Shown here piece after piece: positions 32,841-43,403 of a DNA stretch of 64,000 bases. The notes under the pieces were generated by a model. It made no database searches and was not told the origin of the DNA. It saw only the letters and a program-made list of their open reading frames with translations. This DNA is from Adiantum capillus-veneris (taxonomy: Eukaryota; Streptophyta; Polypodiopsida; Polypodiales; Pteridaceae): positions 86,132,840-86,196,839 of the forward strand of contig CM043971.1 of NCBI GenBank assembly GCA_014529385.2, in the 5' to 3' direction. Position 1 is the stretch's first letter. Each line of letters begins with the position of its first letter. Made by a program: the position numbers and the translations under genes.

Positions 32841-35763
32841 GGATAAAGCGAAAGAAAAAATGGAGGAAGCTGTTGCCATGCCAATAAAGAGAGTTAGGAG
32901 ACAAAGAACTGATGAAATGGAAGCTTCAGAGCCAGATAAAGGGAATGAGGGTTCCTCCCAAGTGATAGGAGACAAGAAAAGGAAGAGTAGGTCAATGAGG
33001 CACATAGGAGTAGAAGACTTTCCACTTGGGGTAGGATCCATACCTTACGACCTGGTAGCAGATGTGAGTAAGCAAGGACCAAAGATTTCATGGCAGCAAC
33101 TCCTCCACCTTTCCCCAAAGATGCGTAGAACCTGGTCTAAGATGGTCAGCACCAGGAGGGCTAAGGCAAAGTCAGTTGGGTCTATTAGTGCAAGAGGCAT
33201 GAAGGATATCGTGCCAGTCATTGATGCAGAGATTAAGAGTCAGCGAGTCTCCAATGTGTACGTAGATGGTGGAGCCGAGATTTGTGTTATGACAGAGAAA
33301 TTAATGCACAGGTTGGGTTTGGAAGTAAAAGAGCAAACTTCCTTACAAGCTAAGATGGCAAATAATGTAATGGTGGCTTGTGTGGGAAAGGTTAATGGAG
33401 TGAAGGTTTCAGCTTTTGGTGTTGCAATCTCAATTGATGCTTATGTGATCCCAACTAAGGGGGAGGGCTATCCGCTAATCCGTGGAAGACCTTGGCTTAT
33501 GGCTATGAAAGCTAGGCAAGATTGGGAGACAGGTTCCCTTGAGTTGCGACCAAATCATAAGGTAGGTGGCAAGCAACAAAAAATTGTGTATGACATGAAG
33601 CAGGGTAGACAACAAGACCTAGAGATGGAGACTTCTATGGATGAATGGAGCACAAGCAGCTGCTCTTCATCTGAGGATGAGTCATCTGAGGAGGATGCTA
33701 GCTCTTTGGAAGTCATGGGTATAATACTGCAAAACCCAGAAGGAGAAGGTGGTCAAGACTCTCTAAACAAGGAAGAAGCCACAAGCTTAGAGGAGATGCT
33801 AGCTAAGGACCTACTAGAAGAAGAGAGAGAACCCTATTTGCAGGTACTAAAGAAGCATGCTGGCCTCTTTATAACTGATTACGAGCACATTAAAGGAGTG
33901 ACGATAACCCAACACCATATCCAATTAAAGGAAGGTGCCAAACCAGTGGTGCAAAGGCTAAGGAGATTAGGGCTAGTGCAACAAGATGCACTCTTAAAAG
34001 AAGTAAAAAGATTACTCAAGGCAGGATTTATCTACCCAGTGGAAGATTCTGAGTGGGTGTCTCCAGTTGTGGTAGCACCAAAGAAAAATGGGAAGTGGAG
34101 GGTATGTGTGGATTACAAGCCTCTAAACGCAGCCACAAAAAGGGACCATTTTCCTTTGCCTTTTCAAGATGAAATACTAAATGAAGTGGCTGGTCATGAA
34201 AGGTACACAGTGTGTGATGGGTACTCAGGCTACTTCCAAATCAGAATTGCAGATGAAGACCAAAGAAAGACTACCTTCATAACACCTTGGGGGTGTTTTG
34301 CTTATAGAGTTATGCCTTTTGGTTTAACTAATGCCCCAGCTACTTTCCAGAGGTTTATGAACTTGGTGTTTCAACCTTACTTTGGTAAGTCCATACGAGT
34401 CTTCATTGATGATTTTTGCATTTACAGCTCTAGGGAAGTACATCTATCCAAGGTTGATGAAGGTTTCACCCGTCTGGCCCAATTGGGTGGGCAATTGAAT
34501 AAAGACAAGTGCCACATAGGTGAGATCAAGGTCACTCTACTAGGCCATGTTGTGTCTCAAGATGGTATTGAGGCTGACCCTGAAAAGGTAAAGACATTGT
34601 TAGCTTTACCTACTCCTTCAAACGTGAAGCAACTAGTCTCCTTCATTCAAAAGGTTCGCTACATGGAACGATTCATACATCTCCTTTCTCAGGCAATCTA
34701 TCCTTTGCAGCAGCTCACTAAACACACTACATTGACATGGAGTGAGGAGGGTGAAAGGTGCTTTCAAGAAGTTAAAACCATTTTGAGCTCATTGCCTGTC
34801 GTCCTACAACCCACATGGGGTGAATTATTCTATGTAAATCCTAGTGTAGGTCCAAAAGCTCTAGGAGCTGTCTTGATGCAAAAAGACCCAAAGACATCTC
34901 TCATGAGACCAGTCTACTTCTCTAGTAGAGTGATGACAGCTGCTGAAAAGGGTTTCAACGCAACTGAGCAATTGGTGCTAGCTCTTAAGTTTGCAGTGGA
35001 GAAGTTTCGGGCTTACTTACTTCCGAGACAATTTGTGGTGATCAAAACTGAGGAGGTTTTTCCATATGCCCTACAACACATGGAATTGTCTCAAAGAATA
35101 GCAAAGTGGGTGGTGCAGCTTCAAGAGTTTGACTACACACTACAAGTAGAGGATTCCACCCGTGCTTGTTTGGTAGATGTCCTCACACAAAGGTGTTATG
35201 AGAAGGCCAAGAAAGAGGCACCTAGTAAGGTACCGCCTATCCCGGAGCCTGAAGTTCTACTGGGAGCACACAGTCTGTATTTTGATGGGGCTTACAAGAG
35301 GACCAAAGACAAGGCATCAGCAGGCATAGTAATATTAGGTCCAGAGAAGGAGAAGATCTTTGCAAAAGGGTTTCATCTAAAAGAGGTTCATTCTAACAAT
35401 GAGGCAGAGTACCATGCCCTTGTTTTAGGGTTGCAATGTTGTCTTTCTCAGGGCATCACAAAGCTAAATGTTTTTGGTGACTCCATGTTGATTGTTAAGC
35501 AAATGGTTGGTGTATGGGCCTGTAAAAATGACAAATTGTCTATTAAGATGAGGGAAGCAAAGGCCTTGTTGAAGGGTTTTAAAGAAGTTCAAGTGCACTT
35601 TGTACCTACAGATCAAAATCGAGAAGCAGATGCCTTAGCAGGTGAAGAACTACAAACTCTCATAGTAGGTGCTATCCTTGTGAAAGTCCTTTATACCAGG
35701 GAAAGGAGGAGCTGCATGATTTACTTTACTTTCTTGAGCATTGTGAAGCACCCTCTGGTATGA
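32841..35763 (+). CDS. Pol: protease, reverse transcriptase, two RNase H domains (element B)
   Basis: A frame of about 975 residues, starting at about 32,830. Order: basic linker; protease (YVDGGAEICVM, residues about 140-150, then IRGRPWLM); acidic linker; RT with VCVDYKPL, YTVCDGYSGYFQI, MPFGLTNAPATFQ and catalytic FIDDF; thumb; first RNase H (NPSVGPKALGAVL, a diverged acid site); second RNase H with all acids (YFDGAYKRT, NNEAEYHAL, VFGDSMLIV, READALAG). Two RNase H domains mark the Tat lineage. The frame ends at 35,763 after a small indel near 35,690; the true continuation into integrase is in the frame used from 35,760. Confidence 0.93.
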
Positions 35764-36473
35764 GTAAAAGTGAACGTAGGTGGTTGGCAAAAAAGGCTAC
35801 CAGCTATAGCTTAGAGAATGAGGACTTGTATTGTAGAGAGAAAGATGCTGTCTTAAGGCGAGTTCCTGCATCCCAAGAGATAAAGGATATTTTGTTTAGT
35901 TGTCATGAAGGTGTGTGTGGTGGCCACTTTGCACAAGAGATTACTAGCAGAAAGATTTTACAAGCAGGGTTCACGTGGCCAAGCCTCCATCGAGATGTAC
36001 AACATTGGTGCCGCACATGTGAGGTTTGCCAAAAAGCTGGACCAAGGCGTCTTACCCATGAAAATCAGCATCCAATCAAAACCTATGGGCCATTTGAAAA
36101 ATGGGGAATAGATGCAATAGGGCCACTACCTTGCACTCAATCAGGGAAGGAATACATCATTATGGGGGTGGAGTACATGACCAGATGGGCAGAAGCTCCT
36201 CCCACAAAGCGCATCACAGCCAAGGACGTGAGTGATTTCATTTTTGAATGCCTTTGTTGCCGTTTTGGCACACCTTTGGAGATTCTCTCGGATAGGGGAC
36301 CGGGATTTCGAGCTGATTTAGTCGGGCAATTGATGAGCAAGTTAAAAATCAAGCGCATGCACTCTACACCATACTACCCTATGTGCAATGGTCTTGTCGA
36401 AAAGATAAATGGTCTTATATGTAAAATCATCACTAAGCAAGTGCATTTAGGACCCCTTCTGAAGATGCAATAA
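35700..36473 (+). pseudogene. Integrase, carboxyl-terminally truncated (element B)
   Basis: Homology in this frame begins at about 35,700 (ELHDLLYFLEHCE). It has the HHCC zinc region (CHEGVCGGHF, CRTCEVCQ) and the full DDE triad: WGIDAIGPL, LSDRGPGF and NGLVEKINGL. At about 36,440, right after IITKQV, the sequence leaves integrase and enters the 3' repeat. The carboxyl-terminal DNA-binding domain, present in elements A (start) and C, is absent. With the core intact but the end gone, it is probably inactive. Confidence 0.88.
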
Positions 36474-37923
36474 AGGCACAGTCAGTTGTTGGGGAGATGA
36501 GGATACTCTAGTCCAAGGGATCTTGAAAGAGAAGAAAAATCTACTTCACAAGCACCAAAGAGTAAAAAGTGCCATGGACAGAAGATACGTGGGAACGAGC
36601 TCTTATGCATGCTTACAACCTATATCTTACAGAATAGCCCATTCTAGGTGTGAATTTCTAGTGAAATTTACACGAGGATGTTCGTGTGGACTCACAGCAC
36701 AGCATACTCCGTTTTCACTTTTTACCGACAGTAAATATTTTTTACCTACAGTAAATATTTTTCACCTACATGGTAAATACAAATCACTTTTTACCTACAA
36801 TAACTTTTTTACCCATGGTAAATATTTTTACTGCACCATAAGTATTTGGTAGGTAACAGTTCACTGTTACTAGAAGCAGTGATTGGGCATCAACAATGCA
36901 GTTACAGGAGGAGAAAAGGGGAAAATCTTATGGTAAAGGTGAGTCAACAGGGATAAAGACTTTTGAGTTGAAAAGAGACATGCTGATTTTTTCAAAGAAC
37001 ACATGACAAAAGAAGCCATGGTTGAGGATTTTTTGAGAATTTGATATTCAGGAGGACCCAGCATGTCCCCCCCTGACATGTGCAGAACCTCCAGTTTCAA
37101 CAGCCACCTTACCTGCTCTTAAATGCTGGTCAAGGCCTTATCCCCATGTATCACATCAGAAAAATCAGCATTTACCCTCCCCTCTCACATCACTCTAGAG
37201 AATATCTTGATGGTGACATATCAGGTGACCTCAATCTGTTGACCACCCTAAGCAAAAAGTAACCCCAATCAGTGGATTTAAGCATGTTTATCCCTAATCC
37301 TAAACCCTCTCAGAAACCTATATAAGGAGGCCTTCTCTCACTCAAAACCAACAGTTCACCCACTTCACCAAGCAATGAAGCTATGACGACATTGCTCACA
37401 ACAAGGAGCTATGGATGGAGCTCTACTCTCTCTCCCTCTCTCTCTCTCCCTCTAGTACGCTACATTACTAGCCCTAAAACCTAAATAAGGACTCTTCTCT
37501 CATGCTCCATGGCCACCATCCTCGCCATCATTCTCTAAGGTATTGATGTGTTGCTAGTAGGATCATACCTACTTGCTGGGTTGATTGTTTTTGACAAGGG
37601 ATTATGCCATCCTTGGCTTGCTTCTCTATATCCTTGTTATGTATGATCAGATGCCGTTGTATTGTTAAGTTGATGTCTTGTGTATATATATGCTACATAA
37701 GGTCCCTAAGCTTCGTTTCTATGTGTTTTGCCATATGTTTTGATTCCATCATAATGCCAGAAGTCTCACTTGCCTATGTGCACTATGTGTGAGGTCCCTA
37801 AACCTCTTAATTTAGGGTGGTGCCCCTTTGTTTTGTTCTTTGCTTGTTTGCATGAGGCGTGGTTTGTGGAGTGTGCACGAGTACAGAGGCCACCCGATTG
37901 CACTGCTCTTTTTCCCGCTATCA
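36446..37923 (+). repeat. 3' LTR of element B
   Basis: Near-identical to 28,968-30,473 and ends at CGCTATCA. It begins abruptly after truncated integrase with no polypurine tract before it. It has one fewer TACAGTAAATA unit than the 5' copy. Confidence 0.85.
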
Positions 37924-37932
37924 ACATATGCC

Positions 37933-38273
37933 CGCCCATGGCCAACGCGCTGGCCATGGGCGCATGTGTGTACTCTACCTCTGGCCACGCGTTGGCCAGA
38001 GGCAGAGTACACACACGCGCCCATGGCCGTGGCATTCCACGTGGACACGCCGGCCCGCGTGTCCACGTGGACTCGCCACATGTACCGTCGCTCGGTGACA
38101 ATACACGTGGCCCCCAGCGACAGTACACGTGGCACCACGTGGCCGCCGCACCGCCTGCGTGGCAGTGCGTGTGGCTACATGGTCGGCCACGTGTACTGTC
38201 AGTTGACAACGGTACACATGGCACGTCCACGTGGACACGCGACGGCATGTGTGGCCAGCGTGTCCACGTGGAC
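37933..38273. repeat. Array of long perfect hairpins
   Basis: Four inverted repeats: 37,934-37,961 (11-bp arms, 6-nt loop, GCCCATGGCCA); 37,966-38,014 (22-bp arms with one mismatch, 5-nt loop); 38,037-38,070 (14-bp perfect arms, 6-nt loop, CCACGTGGACACGC); 38,225-38,273 (16-bp perfect arms, 17-nt loop, GTCCACGTGGACACGC). Several CACGTG cores and weaker inverted repeats lie between them. Confidence 0.9.
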
Positions 38274-38690
38274 TGCCACGTGTGTGTGTCCACACACACA
38301 CACGCAAAAAGCGTATGTGTGTATGTGTGAACACACACACACATACAAACGCGCACACACGTGCCACGGAGGCGCGTATGTGTGCACACACACACACAAA
38401 AGCACACACGCAGGCGCGTGTGTGTGTGCACCACACACACGCGCTTGCGTGCAACGTGTGTGTGCGCGCACACACACAAACGGCAGGGCTTGCGTGTATG
38501 TGTGTGTGTACACACACGCACACGCACAAGCATGCACGCGCACACCCGCACGCACACGCACACGCACACGCACAGGCGTGCACGCGCACACACACTCACA
38601 CACACGCCACCACACACACATACACACGTACATGGCAACACACACACACACACTCCTCTCTCTCTCTCTCACACACACACACACAAGGAT
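38274..38690. repeat. (CA)n/(TG)n-rich alternating tract with many small inverted repeats
   Basis: About 400 bp of alternating purine-pyrimidine sequence that switches repeatedly between CA and TG runs (e.g. GCGCGTGTGTGTG against CACACACACGCGC), so it can fold on itself or adopt Z-DNA. Open frames on both strands are artefacts. Confidence 0.88.
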
Positions 38691-38990
38691 AAAATAAAAT
38701 AATTAAAAAAATATGAAAGCTTTATAAAGTGCATTTATCTTCTCTTTTCACTTTCTTCTTCTCTATTTTCTTTTGCTGCACAGATCTCTTTGTTTCTCTC
38801 TATCAAGTTTCCTTTTGTTCACATCTCAAACTCTAAGCTACAAATTCTCATAAATCATCCTATATCTATTTCTCATAAATTATCCTGTATCTATCTTCTT
38901 TATCGCAAGCATGAGAACAAGAAATCAAACAAAAAATATTGGTGCCGTGGATAAGGTTGATGTTACTACGTGACAAGAAGTACCTCCGTT

Positions 38991-41900
38991 ATGCACACAG
39001 AATCAAGCACCGGACCAAGTCATCGTGTGGAAACAGGTACCGCTATTGAAGATGTAAGAGATGAATCGTTTGGAAACGTTGTCGACAAGCACATTTCATT
39101 GGGTTGGGTGGATTCTCATAGAGTACCATACGATGGAAAACTTCCATGATTGCCTCTATGTCGACTTCTCTCAAACCCCGCCATCCGCATGCATGATGAC
39201 CATGTGGCGGATTTGCAACTCTCCATTGCAAACAAAAGCTTCCAACCAACCATGGAAAGATTTATTGTTAGTGAACGGATTCCTGGGGAGGATCACAAAC
39301 AATTTACTCGTCATGGTCTCGCTGTGAGGGATCTTGCAATGTCATACAATTTGGATGAGGAGCTTCGCCAAATCCCTGAGCTTAGTCACATGGTCGAGAG
39401 GTACTTTGTGGTTTGGAATGGTAATCACCGATTGGAGGCATGGATGCGGTGGATGAACGAGAATGACATTCCAATTGAGAAGGCACCAAAGGTGGAGTGC
39501 GTTCTAGTTGACTTTCAGCCCCATGAGATAGCAAAGTGGGCAGCGAAGTTTCTATTGGTTTTGGGTATTATCAATAGGTGAGCCCATTTTTTTTGTTGCA
39601 AATGTAAATGCATCTTATTTTTAAACTATATAAATTACAATCGATTGTTAAACAGGGCCAAGAGGATTTCAGTGCCTCACACAACTGCTCATGATATTTT
39701 CATGATGAGAAAGCTAGGGTTGGCGGACCCTACTTCACTTTTGCAAAAATTCCTCGGAAGAGTGCGTTTGGCAGCAAAAAGGGCTTTGAATTTTCGAGGT
39801 CTAAACAAGTCAAAGTGGCTAAAATTTCCAATGGTTGTCCTTGCGCAACTACTTTGGAAGGTATGCTTTAAACCAATGGTAAATGAGACTATGTTTTGAT
39901 TGCGAAATCTTATTATGTGTATTTTGATTGAGTCCTTGGAAAATGATAGGAAGAGTTCGATCATATGTATAGTAGTAAAACGGAAGGACTGCCATCAAAA
40001 GGGAGTTTTGACTACGAGTTGGCACCTGACGCATACGAGGAAAGCATCAATCTAGCACTATCTCAAACAGAGCAATACTTTACGCGCAAAGGGCTTGAGA
40101 TAGCCACCATTGCAAATCCAGAGAATGGCAGCCAATTTTTCCAGAAGTATATATCATTTATAGGTTGGGGTGAGAAGACCACGAAAATGAGAGTGGCAGA
40201 GGTTACGCGTGCACGCATTAGCCCGACAGAGTAAGTAAAAGTCGTTTAAATCATTGGATATATTTCTCTTTTTATTATGTAGCAATAAAAAATAAGTCTC
40301 GCTTTTCCTTTGATAGGAAGTGCCACTTGCTTGATTTTCTCCAAGGTGGTGATGCATCCTTGAAGGAGAAGGGCATCGGTTTGACGGAGAAGGCCTGGAT
40401 CCAGTGGCTTCGATTTCACGTGTACTGGTGGTAATTGGAAAGGTTAGATTTAGTGAACATCTGCACCAGCTAGCGATTTGTTGATAATGTAACTTGTGAC
40501 TTATTATTTGTTGCTGCTGCAGGAGAGTGCTTGAGATGGCCAAGAAAATGGAGGCCGAGAATCATGATGTTGCTATCCAAGATAAGAAGGTTGAAGGTAG
40601 GCATGGTTGAACACTTGCCCACACATTATTGACATACAGACGCAAGCACTTTGAGAAGGCCTTCAAGAAGTGGAGTGTTCGGATCATGTCCACACACGAA
40701 CCCGAAGAGCAACCCCATTTTGCTTGTACGGCACGACGCTTGTTGTACAGGTTTGACATCTTTAATTGACTAATTAAGAATGCAGTAGGACACACTAATT
40801 TTGTTCTATGCAAATGAAAACATTGTGGTCTGTCTTGTAGATGGTGGAGAGATGCTCTTGTCTTTCCCATTCCCGAGCACCCTAGTGATGCATGGTGCGG
40901 GTCGGAGAGAGAGGAGATGAGCTTATATCCTGATGAGTGGATAGACGACTTGCGGCCAAAGGGAGCGTGGCCCAAGTGTCCTTGGTGGCTGGACTACCCG
41001 GACAAGGAGTACCCACCCAAAGAGGAAGAGATATACATACGTATGCCTCTATATAGTTTTTACCTTTGCCATGAAGAAATAGAATATAGGCTCAATAACT
41101 CTTCTTCTTTTAATTAATAGCGGAGCATAGTGCGTCACGGAAGAAAGCGGTTGTGATAGAGGATGCTCTATCTCCAAACACATCAAAGAAACCGGAGAAG
41201 AAGAAACATACCTCAAGGAAAGACTCGCAAGCACAACCGACTGACAAACAACATGGGAAGAGAAAGAAGAGGGTTGTAGTTTCCAGTGACAGTGAGAGCG
41301 AGCATGTGGTTGCAGAGTATTCTGTAGAAGTCAGCGATAGTGCTCATAGCCTTGGTGCTATGAGCCACAGTGTACCGATACTATCCTTCACTCCAAGAAC
41401 AGTGGGGGGCATCCAGGAGTCCCCTCCATGTTCACCATCACATGGTAGAGCTGTAGAGGACCTATCAGACATGGCCAGAGTTGTGGGAGATAACCATCCA
41501 GGTACGTGAAAATGGTTAATGTTGTGTTGTTCTCTTTAGCATTGCTTGAAAGATATATTTGATCTTATGTTGCTACATACAGATATGCATGTAGAGCCAC
41601 GCCATCTTGCAATGCATGCTAGTGCCAAAGAGTTGGCAAAAGCTATTCCAGATGTGTTGTGCAATGACAGGTAAGCCACGCTTATTTACAATCATAGTTA
41701 TGTGCACAATTTTAGTGCTAACAAAGATTGCATGCAGTTCTATGCAGTCACTACGTAGATTCTTGGGCTCTCTATTAGGAACATGGCAGATGAACCCCAG
41801 CTTGAGATTGGGTGGCGTACGTTTGGTGTACATGGCCTTTCCCTTACACACTAGGCCACATGCAGCTAGCACAGGTGGGGTTCCTTTATGGAACCAATGG

Positions 41901-43074
41901 GATAGTGACCTTGTGGATGCTGCATTCCTTTTGGCATCCGAGTTTCTTTTGGTTAATGGCATGATTGTGGCGACATGTCATGCAAAACATCTTTCCATTG
42001 TCACTTCGAAGGCAGAGGGAGCTGGTTTCCAGTTGTTGTGAGGATATTGTACTTACGGCTACCAGAGGCTAGTTGTACGACTGTTTAGGACTATTTAGAG
42101 GGGGTATGTTTTTTTTTTTTTTTGATAATGAATAGTAACTTTGATGTTTGCGGGTCAAAAAATAATGTTTTACTTGCTCCCCGTAGGTTGGTACTTTGTT
42201 ACTGGCCATTTTTTCACCCCCTAGAACTGGTGGGTGTCGGCTTTCGAGGTACTATCGAGCGGATGGAGAGATTGCAGAAAATGTATGTGGCTTCTGTGCA
42301 GATGATGACATGTTGTGGGAGAAGCTACCAGGATCAGATTCCACACAGTGGATCGTATGGGCCGCGGCGCCTTATCGTAGAGGTGTTGAGAGGAGTCCAG
42401 CGTTTGCCAGGTGGTAGAAACTTTTTGGTAGTTTTTTTAAATGTTCCTATAAAATTATAGGTATAATAAATCTAAAGGTTACTTTTTTTTTGTAGATGGC
42501 TACTAGGTACCATCACAGACGTGGGAGATGCTGTGTTGGATTGTTTTGTAGGAGTTGGGACATTGGCAGCACAATGTTTACTACCAGGTAGACATTGCAT
42601 CAGTTGTGAGAAGGATTGGGCAGTTTTCAATGCTTGTTTGGAGCTAGCTCAGTGCCTACCTTCCGATTTAGGCTTGGCATTGATGTTTCATAGAAGTGTC
42701 AAAGCTCAGGTAACTGAGCAAGCGAAGCAGGTGTCCGAGAAGCTTCATCCGCTTGACCCACCGTTCCTGACACCACTCAGCAGTCAGGGCGGGGTAGTAG
42801 CAACACCATATCCCACTTTCACGGCCCCAGTTTGGCATGGCGTGCAACTGGACCATCTCCCAGTGCATTCATTGCCTCCACATCTGAGGCCCCGCCCGGG
42901 GTTGATCCATGCCTCTTTCACTACCTACAGCCCCCCCCCACATATAGTTCATACCCTCTGCCATTTGGAGGAGTTCATCCACCATTTGGTGCACTGCCCC
43001 CGTTGGCACGACCTTTGTTTCCTTCAAGAGCATATGGCCCCCCACCGCCCTTCTTTCCTCCACATCACCCATGA
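38991..43074 (+). pseudogene. ParB-like domain fused to a DNA-methyltransferase-like domain, multi-exon
   Basis: Exons that I can join in phase: 38,991-39,577 (one TGA at 39,147), 39,656-39,860, 39,950-40,230, 40,317-about 40,432, about 40,523-40,600, about 40,642-40,750, 40,841-41,040, 41,121-41,501, 41,582-41,669, 41,740-about 42,038, about 42,186-42,410 and 42,496-43,074. The first exon holds a ParB/Srx-like fold (VADLQLSIANKSF, FVVWNGNHRLEAW, VECVLVDF). The middle is helical, with a Lys/Ser-rich linker. The end has the order of an N4/N6 amino-methyltransferase: helix-strand FLLASEFLLVNGMIV, then IFSPP and RYYR, then ERSPAFAR joined across an intron to VGDAVLDCFVGVGT (SAM-binding FxGxG) and a GRHCISCEKD strand. 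The catalytic D/N/S-PP-Y box reads AFPL. The tail is Pro-rich and frameshifted at a C run near 42,935. ParB-methylase fusions are known in phages and bacteria; introns make contamination unlikely. Confidence 0.62.
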
Positions 43075-43259
43075 TGTATTACCCCCAATATGTATTTACT
43101 TTTGATACAATGGAACACATAGATTTGGGTTTTGCTATTTGAAATAGATCGTAGTTGTGTGTAAGGAACTTCTATTTCTCTTATTAATAGTGTATTGAAT
43201 GATTCCATGGTGTTTTTTGTTTGAATGTAAGTTGGTCGTGAAATGACAATCAAATTTTA

Positions 43260-43262
<3 letters not shown>

Positions 43263-43302
<40 letters not shown>

Positions 43303-43375
43303 GTAGATTGTCTCTTCTTTTGGGAATCTGCTCACCCGATTCTTAAAAAGCGCTCGCCAGAAATTGCTCACCCAG
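43263..43375 (-). repeat. Right inverted arm and (GA)n
   Basis: (GA)n at 43,263-43,299, then the arm at 43,318-43,358, the inverted partner of 23,770-23,810 with 37/41 identity. Confidence 0.8.
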
Positions 43376-43403
43376 AAATCGCATCCAGATATGAGCAAAC
43401 CTT

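Larger units (their letters stand above)
28968..37923 (+). mobile_element. Ty3/gypsy Tat-like retrotransposon, element B (nearly intact)
   Basis: Long direct repeats of about 1.5 kb (28,968-30,473 and 36,446-37,923) flank a PBS, three pre-gag ORF blocks, gag, protease-RT-RNase H-second RNase H, and integrase. The two repeats differ by few substitutions and one short repeat-unit indel, so insertion was recent compared with the other elements here. The coding part has only two or three single-site frame changes. The integrase carboxyl end and polypurine tract are missing. No target duplication is evident. Confidence 0.92.
23746..43375. mobile_element. Candidate large DNA transposon bounded by inverted arms
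   Basis: Seen: a 41-bp arm at 23,770-23,810 recurs inverted at 43,318-43,358 with 37/41 identity, and all four differences are transitions. Weaker similarity extends outward about 25 bp. Both arms face inward onto (GA)n/(CT)n tracts. Outside lie a copia gag (left, minus) and a copia PBS plus LTR (right, minus). Inside are a minus-strand DDE/SWIM transposase-like gene with a small ORF behind it and a plus-strand ParB-methyltransferase-like gene, divergently arranged. Between the two lies retrotransposon B (8.96 kb). Inferred: one transposon of about 10.7 kb inserted in the copia leader. The alternative is a copia leader that naturally contains this hairpin, with separate genes inside. I could not fix a target duplication. 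Confidence 0.5.

Noticed and set aside
37766-38702. Several Thr/His/Val/Cys-rich ORFs on both strands
   Set aside because: Produced by the CA/TG tract and hairpin array, where all frames stay open by symmetry.
28358-38702. CRISPR array from regularly spaced repeats
   Set aside because: The repeats are microsatellites, palindromes and LTR units with irregular spacing; no spacer structure and a eukaryotic context.
38991-43074. Bacterial or phage contamination as the source of the ParB-methylase gene
   Set aside because: At least ten GT-AG introns restore a continuous frame, and plant transposons flank it without a break.
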